From: Ahrensia sp.
GTDB lineage: Bacteria > Pseudomonadota > Alphaproteobacteria > Rhizobiales > Rhizobiaceae
Length of the DNA stretch: 44,728 nt
Assembly (NCBI GenBank): GCA_028817895.1
Contig: JAPPOQ010000010.1
Coordinates: forward strand, 1-44,728
Reading direction: 5' to 3'
The notes under the pieces are model-generated. The model did no database searches. It saw nothing but the letters and a program-made list of their open reading frames with translations, and was not told the DNA's origin. Position 1 is the stretch's first letter, and each line of letters begins with the position of its first letter. The position numbers and the translations under genes were made by a program. Below are positions 29,972-37,013 of this stretch, piece after piece.

Positions 29972-31468
29972 ATGACGGCCATTGTCGACACTCGCACGCC
30001 TAATCCCAAGAACTTCTTCCCCGGTCAGGACCATGACTGGGAACTGGTCATCGGCCTTGAAGTCCACGCCCAGGTAACCTCTGAAGCCAAGCTGTTTTCC
30101 GGTGCCTCCACAGGCTTCGGTGCGGAGCAAAACAGCCATGTCTCGCTCGTCGATGCGGCCATGCCGGGCATGTTGCCCGTCATCAACGAGGAATGCGTCA
30201 AACAGGCCGTGCGGACAGGTCTCGGCCTCAATGCCATGATCAACAATCGCTCGGCGTTTGACCGCAAGAACTATTTCTACCCGGACCTGCCGCAGGGCTA
30301 TCAGATTTCGCAGCTGTACCACCCGATTGTCGGTGAAGGCACGATCACCATTCAGGTCGGGCCGGACAAGGACGGCAAGTTCGAGAGCGTTGATGTCGGC
30401 ATTGAACGGCTGCATCTGGAGCAAGATGCGGGCAAATCCATGCATGATCAGCACCCGACGATGAGCTATGTCGATCTCAACCGGTCTGGCGTTGCGCTGA
30501 TGGAAATCGTCTCCAAGCCTGACATTCGATCCATCGATGAGGCCAAGGCCTATGTGACCAAGCTGCGCTCCATCGTGCGCTATCTCGGCACTTGCGACGG
30601 CAATATGGACCAAGGTTCCATGCGCGCGGATGTCAACGTGTCAGTACGCAAGCCGGGCAGTGATTTCGGCACGCGCTGCGAAATCAAAAACGTCAACTCC
30701 ATTCGTTTCATGGGTCAGGCAATTGACTATGAAGCGCGGCGCCAGATTGACATTATGGAGGCAGGTGGCTCGATTGAACAAGAAACGCGATTGTTCGACC
30801 CGGTGAAGGGCGAGACGCGATCCATGCGGTCCAAGGAAGAAGCGCATGACTACCGCTATTTCCCGGACCCGGACCTGCTGCCCTTGGAATTCGATGATGC
30901 CTTTGTCGAAGAGCTGAAGGCAGACCTGCCCGAACTGCCGGATGAAAAGCGCGCCCGCTTCATGGCCGATGGCCTGTCGGAATATGACGCGTCCATTCTG
31001 GTCTCCGACAAGGCGATTGCTGACTATTTCGAGCAGGTCGCTTCCGGTCGCGATGCCAAGATGGCTGCCAACTGGACGATCAACGATCTTCTGGGAGCGC
31101 TCAACAAGGATGGCAAGTCCATTGAGGACTCGCCTGTAACCGCAGCGCAATTGGGTGGCATTATCGACCTCATCAAGGCTGACACGATTTCTGGCAAGAT
31201 CGCCAAGGATGTGTTCGAGATCGTCTGGAACGAAGGCGGTGACCCGGCAAAAATCGTTGAAGATCGTGGCATGGCGCAGGTCACGGATACCGGCGCGATC
31301 GAAGCCGCAGTTGACGAAATCATCGCCGCCAATCCCGACAAGGTCGAACAGGCCCGCGAAAAGCCCAACATGATCGGCTGGTTCGTCGGTCAGGTTATGA
31401 AGGCGACCCGCGGCAAGGCGAACCCGAAGGCCGTAAACGAGTTGTTGCGGGTTAAAATTGGCGGGTGA
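29972..31468 (+). CDS. gatB: Asp/Glu-tRNA(Asn/Gln) amidotransferase subunit B
   Basis: This is the kinase-like and tRNA-binding subunit of GatCAB, which converts Asp-tRNA-Asn and Glu-tRNA-Gln to Asn- and Gln-tRNA. The 498-residue length is typical. GatB blocks seen are [69 protein letters not shown], and the C-terminal YqeY-like tail ending [12 protein letters not shown]. gatA and gatC are not in the window. The presence of a non-discriminating type AspRS upstream fits indirect Asn-tRNA formation. The end overlaps the next frame if that gene uses its TTG start. Confidence 0.97.
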   Translation: MTAIVDTRTPNPKNFFPGQDHDWELVIGLEVHAQVTSEAKLFSGASTGFGAEQNSHVSLVDAAMPGMLPVINEECVKQAVRTGLGLNAMINNRSAFDRKNYFYPDLPQGYQISQLYHPIVGEGTITIQVGPDKDGKFESVDVGIERLHLEQDAGKSMHDQHPTMSYVDLNRSGVALMEIVSKPDIRSIDEAKAYVTKLRSIVRYLGTCDGNMDQGSMRADVNVSVRKPGSDFGTRCEIKNVNSIRFMGQAIDYEARRQIDIMEAGGSIEQETRLFDPVKGETRSMRSKEEAHDYRYFPDPDLLPLEFDDAFVEELKADLPELPDEKRARFMADGLSEYDASILVSDKAIADYFEQVASGRDAKMAANWTINDLLGALNKDGKSIEDSPVTAAQLGGIIDLIKADTISGKIAKDVFEIVWNEGGDPAKIVEDRGMAQVTDTGAIEAAVDEIIAANPDKVEQAREKPNMIGWFVGQVMKATRGKANPKAVNELLRVKIGG

Positions 31469-31955
31469 GGTGAAATTCGACATTCACCGGGCCACAGGCG
31501 CGGAAATCGAAGCTGCTCGTGATCTGACCAACCGCAGCTGGTTGTCGACCTATCCGTCGCTAATCGGCGAGGAGACGACGCGCAAAATCATCGTGGACCG
31601 TCACTCCTCGCAGCTTTTTGTTGAGCAAGCTTCACGCGTTCAGGATCGCTTTCTGGTGGCGGTTGATGGTGCAACGGTCGTCGGCCACCTCTATGCTTTT
31701 CAGAAAGAGGGAATGTATGTCGACCGGCTGCATGTCGACCCCACTCGCAAGGGCCAAGGTGTCGGTCGGGCGCTGCTCGCTCATCTTGAGCGGCAACTCT
31801 TTGCCGACACGCGCTGCTGGCTGGACGTGCTGACCGGTAGCGACGCTGCAATACGCTTCTACGAGCGCGTCGGCTACAAACGCGTCGGCGAAACCGATGC
31901 CTGCGGCGGTCTGGCGGGAATTCCGGCCGTGATCTACGAGAAGATCATGGAGTAG
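31458..31955 (+). CDS. GNAT-family N-acetyltransferase
   Basis: This 165-residue protein has the GNAT acetyl-CoA-binding motif A ([20 protein letters not shown], the R/QxxGxG/A loop) and motif B near [15 protein letters not shown]. The track start is TTG at 31458, overlapping gatB by 11 nt; a GTG at 31470, just after the gatB stop, is an equally plausible start. It is probably co-transcribed with gatB. The acceptor substrate is unknown. The family assignment is firm. Confidence 0.87.
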   Translation: MAGEVKFDIHRATGAEIEAARDLTNRSWLSTYPSLIGEETTRKIIVDRHSSQLFVEQASRVQDRFLVAVDGATVVGHLYAFQKEGMYVDRLHVDPTRKGQGVGRALLAHLERQLFADTRCWLDVLTGSDAAIRFYERVGYKRVGETDACGGLAGIPAVIYEKIME

Positions 31956-32015
31956 AAACTGGTTTCTGTTTGCGGCTGTCCGATAGGCGCATTGAAGCAG
32001 ATTCAAAATCGCACC

Positions 32016-32078
32016 GTCATTGCGGGGCTTGTCCCCGCAATCCAGTTTATGGATCCCGGGCACAAGGCCCGGGATGAC
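32016..32078. repeat. RIME-like double-palindrome intergenic element
   Basis: Two perfect hairpins sit side by side. The first pairs ATTGCGGGG (32019-32027) with CCCCGCAAT (32033-32041). The second pairs ATCCCGGGC (32053-32061) with GCCCGGGAT (32067-32075). The whole is bounded by GTCAT (32016) and ATGAC (32074-32078) as inverted ends. This layout matches the RIME-type palindromic repeats dispersed in Hyphomicrobiales genomes. It lies between the GNAT gene and the riboswitch and may also act as terminator of the gatB transcript. Confidence 0.75.
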
Positions 32079-32173
32079 TGTCCCAAGCACTTAGCGGCTT
32101 TTCTCTTCTCGGCGGTTGCCCAGAATTCGCGTTGCGCTTGTTGCTTATCGGCATAAATGCTATGCGGCGCTCA

Positions 32174-32250
32174 CTGCCGGGAGAGTGCGGCTACGGGCCG
32201 CCACCGAAGGAGCAACCGCCCCGGAAACTCTCAGGTCAACGGACCGGCAG
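32174..32250 (+). promoter_or_regulatory. Glycine riboswitch, aptamer 1
   Basis: The P1 stem pairs CTGCCGG (32174-32180) with CCGGCAG (32244-32250). Inside are the conserved glycine-aptamer blocks: GGAGAG after P1, CACCGAAGGAGCAA (32202-32215) and CTCTCAGGT (32228-32236). A short linker (GTGAAGACAA, 32251-32260) leads to the second aptamer. Glycine binding here and in the partner aptamer should control the downstream amino-acid dehydrogenase gene; tandem glycine riboswitches are usually ON switches. Confidence 0.92.
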
Positions 32251-32260
32251 GTGAAGACAA

Positions 32261-32383
32261 CTCCGAAGAGCGGTCATCGGCAGATGGCCCACCGAAGGAG
32301 CAAGCGAATTTGGGGCGTTGGATTGGTCGGCCCGATCATAACCGGCGTCATGAATGCGTGAATCTCTCAGGTTTTGCACGGAG
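32261..32383 (+). promoter_or_regulatory. Glycine riboswitch, aptamer 2
   Basis: P1 pairs CTCCG (32261-32265) with CGGAG (32379-32383). The conserved core CACCGAAGGAGCAA is repeated exactly at 32290-32303 and CTCTCAGGT at 32364-32372. The stretch between the two (32304-32363, about 60 nt) is much longer than in aptamer 1 (12 nt), so the P3 arm is enlarged. The dadA-like ATG is 55 nt downstream. Confidence 0.92.
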
Positions 32384-32388
32384 GGGGC

Positions 32389-32404
32389 GCAGCCGACTGG
32401 CTGC
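32389..32404 (+). promoter_or_regulatory. Hairpin in riboswitch expression platform
   Basis: GCAGCC (32389-32394) and GGCTGC (32399-32404) form a perfect 6-bp stem with loop GACT, directly after aptamer 2 and 34 nt before the ATG. No T-run follows, so control of translation initiation, or of an alternative pairing, is more likely than intrinsic termination. The stem is seen; the role is inferred. Confidence 0.45.
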
Positions 32405-32438
32405 AGGGCCCTTGCATGCGGACATATGAGAGAGTTGC

Positions 32439-33713
32439 ATGACGAAATCTAACAAAACCCGAATCGCGATTTTGGGTGCTGGGATCACCGGCATCACCAC
32501 TGCCTGGGCGCTGCGCCGCCGAGGATTTGACGTCACACTGATCGACAAGAACGGCTATGCCGCAATGGAGACGAGCTTTGCCAATGGCGGGCAGCTTTCC
32601 GCCTCCAATGCGGAGGTGTGGAACCATCCATCCACCATCGTAAAGGGCATCAAATGGATGTTCGACCGCAATGCACCATTGCTGGTGAACCCAAAGCCTT
32701 CCTGGCACAAATATTCCTGGATGGCGGAGTTCATCGCCGCCATTCCTCAGTACACAGACAACACCATCAAAACCACTCGGCTCGCCATCGCTGCGCGTGA
32801 GCATCTGCTGGAATTCGCGCGCGAAACAGGAGCCGAATTTGATCTCGAGAAACGCGGCATTCTGCACATCTACCGCAACAAAAAGGCCTATGATCACGCG
32901 ACTAAGGTTACGCAGATGCTCGCCGAAGGTGGGCTTGAGCGAAGGTCGGTCTCTGCGCTTGAAATGCAAGCCATCGAACCGGCACTGAACGGCCCGCTTT
33001 ACGCCGGTTACTACACCGAATCAGATATGACCGGTGACATCCACAAATTCTGCACCGGCGTAGCGGCCGCCTGCCAACGGGAAGATGTTGAAATGCTGTT
33101 TGATACCACGGCGTCGGACTTCAAGACCATGCCGAATGGTGTTGATATCCTCCTGACGCATGATGGTGCCGCGCAGCGCCGTCATTTCGACGCTGTGGTG
33201 GTCTGCGCCGGTATTCACAGCCGTGGCATCGCCAAAGCGCTTGGAGATCGGGTCAATGTCTACCCGGTCAAGGGTTATTCCATCACTGTCAACATGCCCG
33301 ATGAGCGCAGCCAGAAGGCGGCACCCTGGGTGAGCCTTCTGGATGATGAAACCAAGCTGGTGACGAGCCGACTGGGCAAGGATCGGTTCCGCGTGGCGGG
33401 AACTGCGGAATATAACGGTTACAACCGCGATATCCGCGCCGATCGCATCGATCCGCTCATCAAATGGGTGCGTCAGCTCTTTCCCGGTGTGTCCACCGAG
33501 CACGCCGTCCCATGGGCGGGTTTACGGCCAATGCTGCCAAACATGATGCCGAAGGTTGGAGCCGGAAAGCGCCCCGGCGTGTTCTACAATACCGGGCACG
33601 GCCATTTGGGCTGGACGCTTTCGGGGGCGACGGCGGAAATCATTGCCGAACAGGTTGATGCGGCTCTTACTAGCGGGCATCGTCACGGGCACGATTTCAG
33701 CAAGGCGGCTTGA
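32439..33713 (+). CDS. DadA-like FAD-dependent amino-acid dehydrogenase
   Basis: This 424-residue flavoenzyme of the DAO superfamily begins with the FAD-binding Rossmann motif ILGAGITGITTAWALRRRGF, followed by the DadA-type SFANGGQLSASNAEVWN. The C-terminal FAD contact region is NTGHGHLGWTLSGATAEI. Family members deaminate D-amino acids (D-alanine) or oxidise glycine- or sarcosine-like substrates, passing electrons to the respiratory chain. The tandem glycine riboswitch immediately upstream suggests the physiological substrate or signal is glycine or a glycine derivative; that is an inference. AGAGAG lies 4-5 nt before the ATG. The PhyH-type gene follows after 34 nt. Confidence 0.92.
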   Translation: MTKSNKTRIAILGAGITGITTAWALRRRGFDVTLIDKNGYAAMETSFANGGQLSASNAEVWNHPSTIVKGIKWMFDRNAPLLVNPKPSWHKYSWMAEFIAAIPQYTDNTIKTTRLAIAAREHLLEFARETGAEFDLEKRGILHIYRNKKAYDHATKVTQMLAEGGLERRSVSALEMQAIEPALNGPLYAGYYTESDMTGDIHKFCTGVAAACQREDVEMLFDTTASDFKTMPNGVDILLTHDGAAQRRHFDAVVVCAGIHSRGIAKALGDRVNVYPVKGYSITVNMPDERSQKAAPWVSLLDDETKLVTSRLGKDRFRVAGTAEYNGYNRDIRADRIDPLIKWVRQLFPGVSTEHAVPWAGLRPMLPNMMPKVGAGKRPGVFYNTGHGHLGWTLSGATAEIIAEQVDAALTSGHRHGHDFSKAA

Positions 33714-33747
33714 TAGGGAAGCAGTCTTGCGGGCTGGGGAGTGAGCC

Positions 33748-34542
33748 GTGATCAATCAGCAGGATGCCGAGACTTTTGAACGCGATGGCGTCGTGGTGCT
33801 GCGAAACGTCCTGGACGACGCGTGGTTGTCGCGGTTGGCCAAAGCCATCGAGGCCAACATGGCGGCGCCCGGACCGCATGGAAAAGACCATGCGGAAACA
33901 GGCGGCGCCTATTTCGGCGACTATGTGAATTGGCAGCGCTTCGAGGACTATCTGAAAGTCGCAAGTGAAGGGCCGCTGGGCGCGGTGGCGGCGCAGCTCA
34001 TGAGCGCGGCGCGGGTGCAGTTTTTCCACGAACATGTGCTGGTCAAGGAGCCCGGCAATTCCTCAGCAACACCGTGGCACCAGGACATGCCCTACTACTG
34101 CCTGGAGGGCGACAAGACGGTGAGCCTGTGGGTGCCGCTCGACCCGGTCGACGAAGCGGAGAGCCTGAACTTTCTTGCAGGCAGCCATCGCGGCAAACGC
34201 ACTTACACGCCGCGCCGCTTCAAAACGCTGGAGCCGCTGGAAGGCGACACGACCGACTATGCGGAATTTCCCGACATCGATGCTGCCGATCCGGCCATCC
34301 GCTCCTATGCAGTCAATCCCGGCGATGTGCTTGCTTTCGATTTTCACACGCTTCACGACGCACCTGCGAACCCGACGGACAAGCGCCGTCGCGCGGTGAG
34401 TTTTCGTTTCGTGGGGGAGGGTGCTCGCTATGTCGAGCGGCCTCATGCAGTCTCACCGCCCTTTCCAGAGATGGGACTGAAACTGGCGATGAACGATCCT
34501 CTCCCGGAAGAGTGGTTCCCGACCGTTTGGCGGGCAGCGTGA
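33748..34542 (+). CDS. Phytanoyl-CoA dioxygenase (PhyH)-family Fe(II)/2-oxoglutarate oxygenase
   Basis: This 264-residue non-haem iron dioxygenase has the facial triad His111-x-Asp113 (in TPWHQDMPYYC) and His203 (in DFHTLHDAP), with the 2-oxoglutarate-binding Arg probably in RRRAVSFRF. The GTG start has GGGGAG about 6 nt upstream. It follows the DadA-like gene by 34 nt, so both should lie on the riboswitch-led transcript. PhyH enzymes hydroxylate diverse small molecules such as ectoine and other amino-acid derivatives; the substrate here is unknown. It converges on the 34546-34959 gene with 3 nt between the stops. Confidence 0.9.
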   Translation: MINQQDAETFERDGVVVLRNVLDDAWLSRLAKAIEANMAAPGPHGKDHAETGGAYFGDYVNWQRFEDYLKVASEGPLGAVAAQLMSAARVQFFHEHVLVKEPGNSSATPWHQDMPYYCLEGDKTVSLWVPLDPVDEAESLNFLAGSHRGKRTYTPRRFKTLEPLEGDTTDYAEFPDIDAADPAIRSYAVNPGDVLAFDFHTLHDAPANPTDKRRRAVSFRFVGEGARYVERPHAVSPPFPEMGLKLAMNDPLPEEWFPTVWRAA

Positions 34543-34545
34543 CCT

Positions 34546-34959
34546 TTATTTGAGCGTTTTGCGCCCCTGAGGATCGTAAATCTCAACAATCGTGCAATCC
34601 ACGATGAAATCGCGATGCGTGCGGTCGCAGCGGATCGCGGCGGCTGCCATAGCGGCTTCTCGGTTCGGCCAACCGCAGCTTACCTCATGCCAATGCACGC
34701 CTTCATTGTGCAGCAGGAAGGTGTCCGTGCTCCAGCCCGAGGGGTAGCACCATTGAATCGGCAAGCAGTCCTTCTCTTCAGTCCCGGAAGCCGTGCATTG
34801 GCGCTTAGCGCATTCGAAGGCATCGTCTGGTGATTTTCCCACGCAGACGCCGCCGCCCTGTTCCGGCGCTTCGACAAAGGCGATGCCGACTGGCTCGGCC
34901 CGAACCAGCGATATCAGGAGCCAGATGATAACCAAAGCCAATGTTGCGCGTATGATCAT
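34546..34959 (-). CDS. Small Cys-rich exported protein, DUF4189-like
   Basis: This 137-residue protein starts MIIRATLALVIIWLLISLVRA, a signal peptide or anchor. The mature part has eight cysteines spread over about 100 residues (VCVGKS, FECAKRQC, DCLPIQWC, VSCGWP, IRCDR, VDCTIV), so several disulfides are likely in the periplasm. The Ala-rich helix (REAAMAAAAIRCD) between Cys residues resembles the DUF4189 pattern, which is only a tentative family link. The 34959 start is preferred over the longer frame because it begins directly at the hydrophobic segment. It is divergent from the NDUFA12 gene, with 107 nt between the start codons. Confidence 0.7.
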   Translation of the reverse strand: MIIRATLALVIIWLLISLVRAEPVGIAFVEAPEQGGGVCVGKSPDDAFECAKRQCTASGTEEKDCLPIQWCYPSGWSTDTFLLHNEGVHWHEVSCGWPNREAAMAAAAIRCDRTHRDFIVDCTIVEIYDPQGRKTLK

Positions 34960-35066
34960 GTTGAGGCTTTCCAGAGTCCTGATCCTGATGATCGAGATGC
35001 TCTGGACTTTGCCGTGATTTGGCACCAAAAGCATCCTCAGATGTGCTGATTGCGGAATCCGTATCC

Positions 35067-35441
35067 ATGAAAGAGTTCCTGTTGCAATTCTTCACCTGGT
35101 GGAATGGGCAGACGCTTGGTGTGCGTTTTGCGACATGGCGCAAGGGCAGCAGGGTTGGCGAAGACGAGCAGGGCAACATCTATTATCAGAACGGCAATCA
35201 GCGCTGGGTGATTTACAATGGTGAAGCCGAACCGAGCCGTATCCCTGATGGATGGCACGGCTGGATCCACCACCGCACCGACACGCCTCCTTCCGAAGAA
35301 GATTACGCCATGCGCGAATGGCAGGTGCCGCACACCCCCAATTTGACGGGTACACCGGGCGCCTATCGCCCCGCAGGCTCGCTTGCACGCCAGGACAAGC
35401 GCCCGGAACCCACCGGCGACTATGAAGCCTGGTCGCCGTAA
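35067..35441 (+). CDS. NADH:ubiquinone oxidoreductase subunit NDUFA12 (B17.2-like)
   Basis: This 124-residue accessory subunit of complex I is found in alphaproteobacteria and mitochondria. Hallmarks are GVRFATWRKGSRVGEDEQGN, the IYYQ and RRWVIYNG-like block (QRWVIYNGEAEPSRIP), and GWHGWIHHRTDTPP. The start at 35067 (MKEFLLQFFTWWNG) is the family start; the longer open frame would overlap the divergent gene region. As is usual in Hyphomicrobiales, it lies away from the nuo operon and close to a DUF2155 gene. The methyltransferase gene starts 15 nt downstream. Confidence 0.94.
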   Translation: MKEFLLQFFTWWNGQTLGVRFATWRKGSRVGEDEQGNIYYQNGNQRWVIYNGEAEPSRIPDGWHGWIHHRTDTPPSEEDYAMREWQVPHTPNLTGTPGAYRPAGSLARQDKRPEPTGDYEAWSP

Positions 35442-35456
35442 GTCTTTGCGCGCGTC

Positions 35457-36203
35457 GTGACCGGTCAAACCTGGAATAGCGAGTCTTACCAGCGCGATAC
35501 GGGCTTTGTTTCAGCTTACGGCGAAGATGTTTTGAGCTGGCTTGCCCCTCAGCCGGGCGAGCGGATTCTCGATATCGGCTGCGGCGACGGTGTCTTGACG
35601 AAAAAACTGGTCGATCTGGGCGCCGAAACCGTTGGTATCGATGCGAGTGCCAGCTTTATTGAATCCGCCAAAGAGACCGGTATCGACGCCCGCCTTATGG
35701 ATGCGCAAAGGCTTACCTTTGAAGACGAGTTTGATGCCGTTTTCACCAATGCCGCCATGCATTGGATGCTCGACAAACCGGCTGTCATTGCCGGTGTTGG
35801 GCGTGCTCTGAAGCCGAACGGACGTTTTGCAGGCGAGTTTGGCGGGTTTGGCAATGTTGCCGCGTTGGTCAGCACGATGCGTGCCGTTGGCGATCTCATG
35901 GGCGGTGACCCGGAACTGGCTCAGCCTGGCGAATATCCCACCGTCAGAGCCTTCTCAAAAATGCTGGAAGAGGGCGGTTTTGTGGTGGAAGACATCACGA
36001 CGTTCTACCGTCCGACACCGTTGCCGCATGCAGTGCGCAGTTGGTTGAAAGTGATGCGGGGCCCGTTCTTTGAACAGTTCGGAGACCGCGAGGAAGAGGC
36101 TTATGATCACGTCGAGAAAGCGCTTGCGCCGTGCCTGCGTGACGATCAAGGGCAGTGGTTTGCCGACTATGTGCGATTGCGGTTTCGCGCCCGGCTTGCG
36201 TGA
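35457..36203 (+). CDS. SAM-dependent class I methyltransferase
   Basis: This 248-residue protein has Rossmann motif I ILDIGCGDGVLTKKLVDLGA, the acidic strand GIDASASFIESA, motif II DAVFTNAAMHWM, and a later segment GRFAGEFGGFGNVAAL. It belongs to the methyltransferase_11/25-type small-molecule methyltransferases (Tam-like: FTNAAMHWM resembles trans-aconitate methyltransferase). The start is a GTG (35457) 15 nt after the NDUFA12 stop, so it is likely in the same transcript. The substrate is not defined. Confidence 0.9.
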   Translation: MTGQTWNSESYQRDTGFVSAYGEDVLSWLAPQPGERILDIGCGDGVLTKKLVDLGAETVGIDASASFIESAKETGIDARLMDAQRLTFEDEFDAVFTNAAMHWMLDKPAVIAGVGRALKPNGRFAGEFGGFGNVAALVSTMRAVGDLMGGDPELAQPGEYPTVRAFSKMLEEGGFVVEDITTFYRPTPLPHAVRSWLKVMRGPFFEQFGDREEEAYDHVEKALAPCLRDDQGQWFADYVRLRFRARLA

Positions 36204-36283
36204 CTTACCCTTCTTTAAGACAAAATTTGCGCTATTGCTTCGCTATTGAGACGGTCTGAAGCCTGGCGATTGAGTCGAACACG

Positions 36284-36688
36284 ATGCGCATCTACAGCTT
36301 TTGTGCTTTCCTTTTTCTCGCAATGTCTATTGGTGCCTTTCCTGCGCTGTCCGAGCGCATCGAAAACCGTGTTGCGGTGTTTTCCGGTATCGACAAGATT
36401 TCCGGCCGTATCACCACCTTTGATGTTTATATCAATGAGACCGTAAAGTTCGGCCAGTTGGAGATCACGCCTCGGGTTTGCTATTCACGCCCCCCCTCGG
36501 AAGAACCGAAGACAACCTCGTTTCTCGAAGTTGACGAGATCACGCTTGACCGACGAATCAGGCGCATTTTCACCGGCTGGATGCTTGCGCAAAGCCCGGG
36601 ACTGAATGCGGTTGAGCACCCCGTCAATGATGTTTGGCTAAAGGGATGCAAGCAGACGTCTGACATTCCACCGCCTGCCGGGAGCTGA
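36284..36688 (+). CDS. Exported DUF2155-domain protein
   Basis: This 134-residue protein has an N-terminal signal peptide (YSFCAFLFLAMSIGAFPALS). Its DUF2155 core reads FSGIDKISGRITTFDVYINE, then LEITPRVCYSRPPSEEPKTT, FTGWMLAQSPGLNAVEHPV and VWLKGC, with the two conserved Cys. The function of DUF2155 is unknown; it is restricted mainly to alphaproteobacteria and commonly lies next to the NDUFA12 gene, as here. It is 80 nt after the methyltransferase. The last residues (PPPAGS) are low complexity. Confidence 0.92.
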   Translation: MRIYSFCAFLFLAMSIGAFPALSERIENRVAVFSGIDKISGRITTFDVYINETVKFGQLEITPRVCYSRPPSEEPKTTSFLEVDEITLDRRIRRIFTGWMLAQSPGLNAVEHPVNDVWLKGCKQTSDIPPPAGS

Positions 36689-37013
36689 CAGTCAGTCGGG
36701 CCTTGGGCCCTCTACGCCCGAGAAGTTTGAATAGAATTGTCTTAAAAGCCGGGCGCTTGGATCAACGCAATCCTATCGGCTCTCCACTAAGCTGCCAGCG
36801 ATGCTTCTCAAATCGTTTGAAGCATCTCGTGCGTAGTACTGAATGCGACTGGAGTGTGACTTGCCTGAGCCGACCACGGCACACCCTTTTTTAACCATTC
36901 TTCCACTACGTCTTAACGAATAGTTATCCGGGGCGACCGGGTCCCCTTCCGGCCAGTGCGAGCATCAAACATTCACTCGTTCTGGGCGCATCTCATGCGG
37001 GAGACTTGTGCAA
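36689..37013 (+). promoter_or_regulatory. Leader region of the giant surface-protein gene
   Basis: This 325-nt spacer has no convincing gene. It holds a hairpin, GATGCTTC (36800-36807) with GAAGCATC (36819-36826), probably ending the DUF2155 transcript, and an A/T-rich patch around 36885-36926. TTAACCAT (36891-36898), a CtrA-like half site, and TTAAC (36913-36917) lie in that patch but not at the canonical 7-nt spacing. GCGGGAGA 9 nt before the ATG at 37014 serves as ribosome binding site. Promoter and regulator are not proven. Confidence 0.4.

Noticed and set aside
36703-36894. Small frame between the DUF2155 gene and the giant gene
   Set aside because: It overlaps a hairpin and A/T-rich regulatory-looking sequence, has no ribosome binding site and no family-like pattern.
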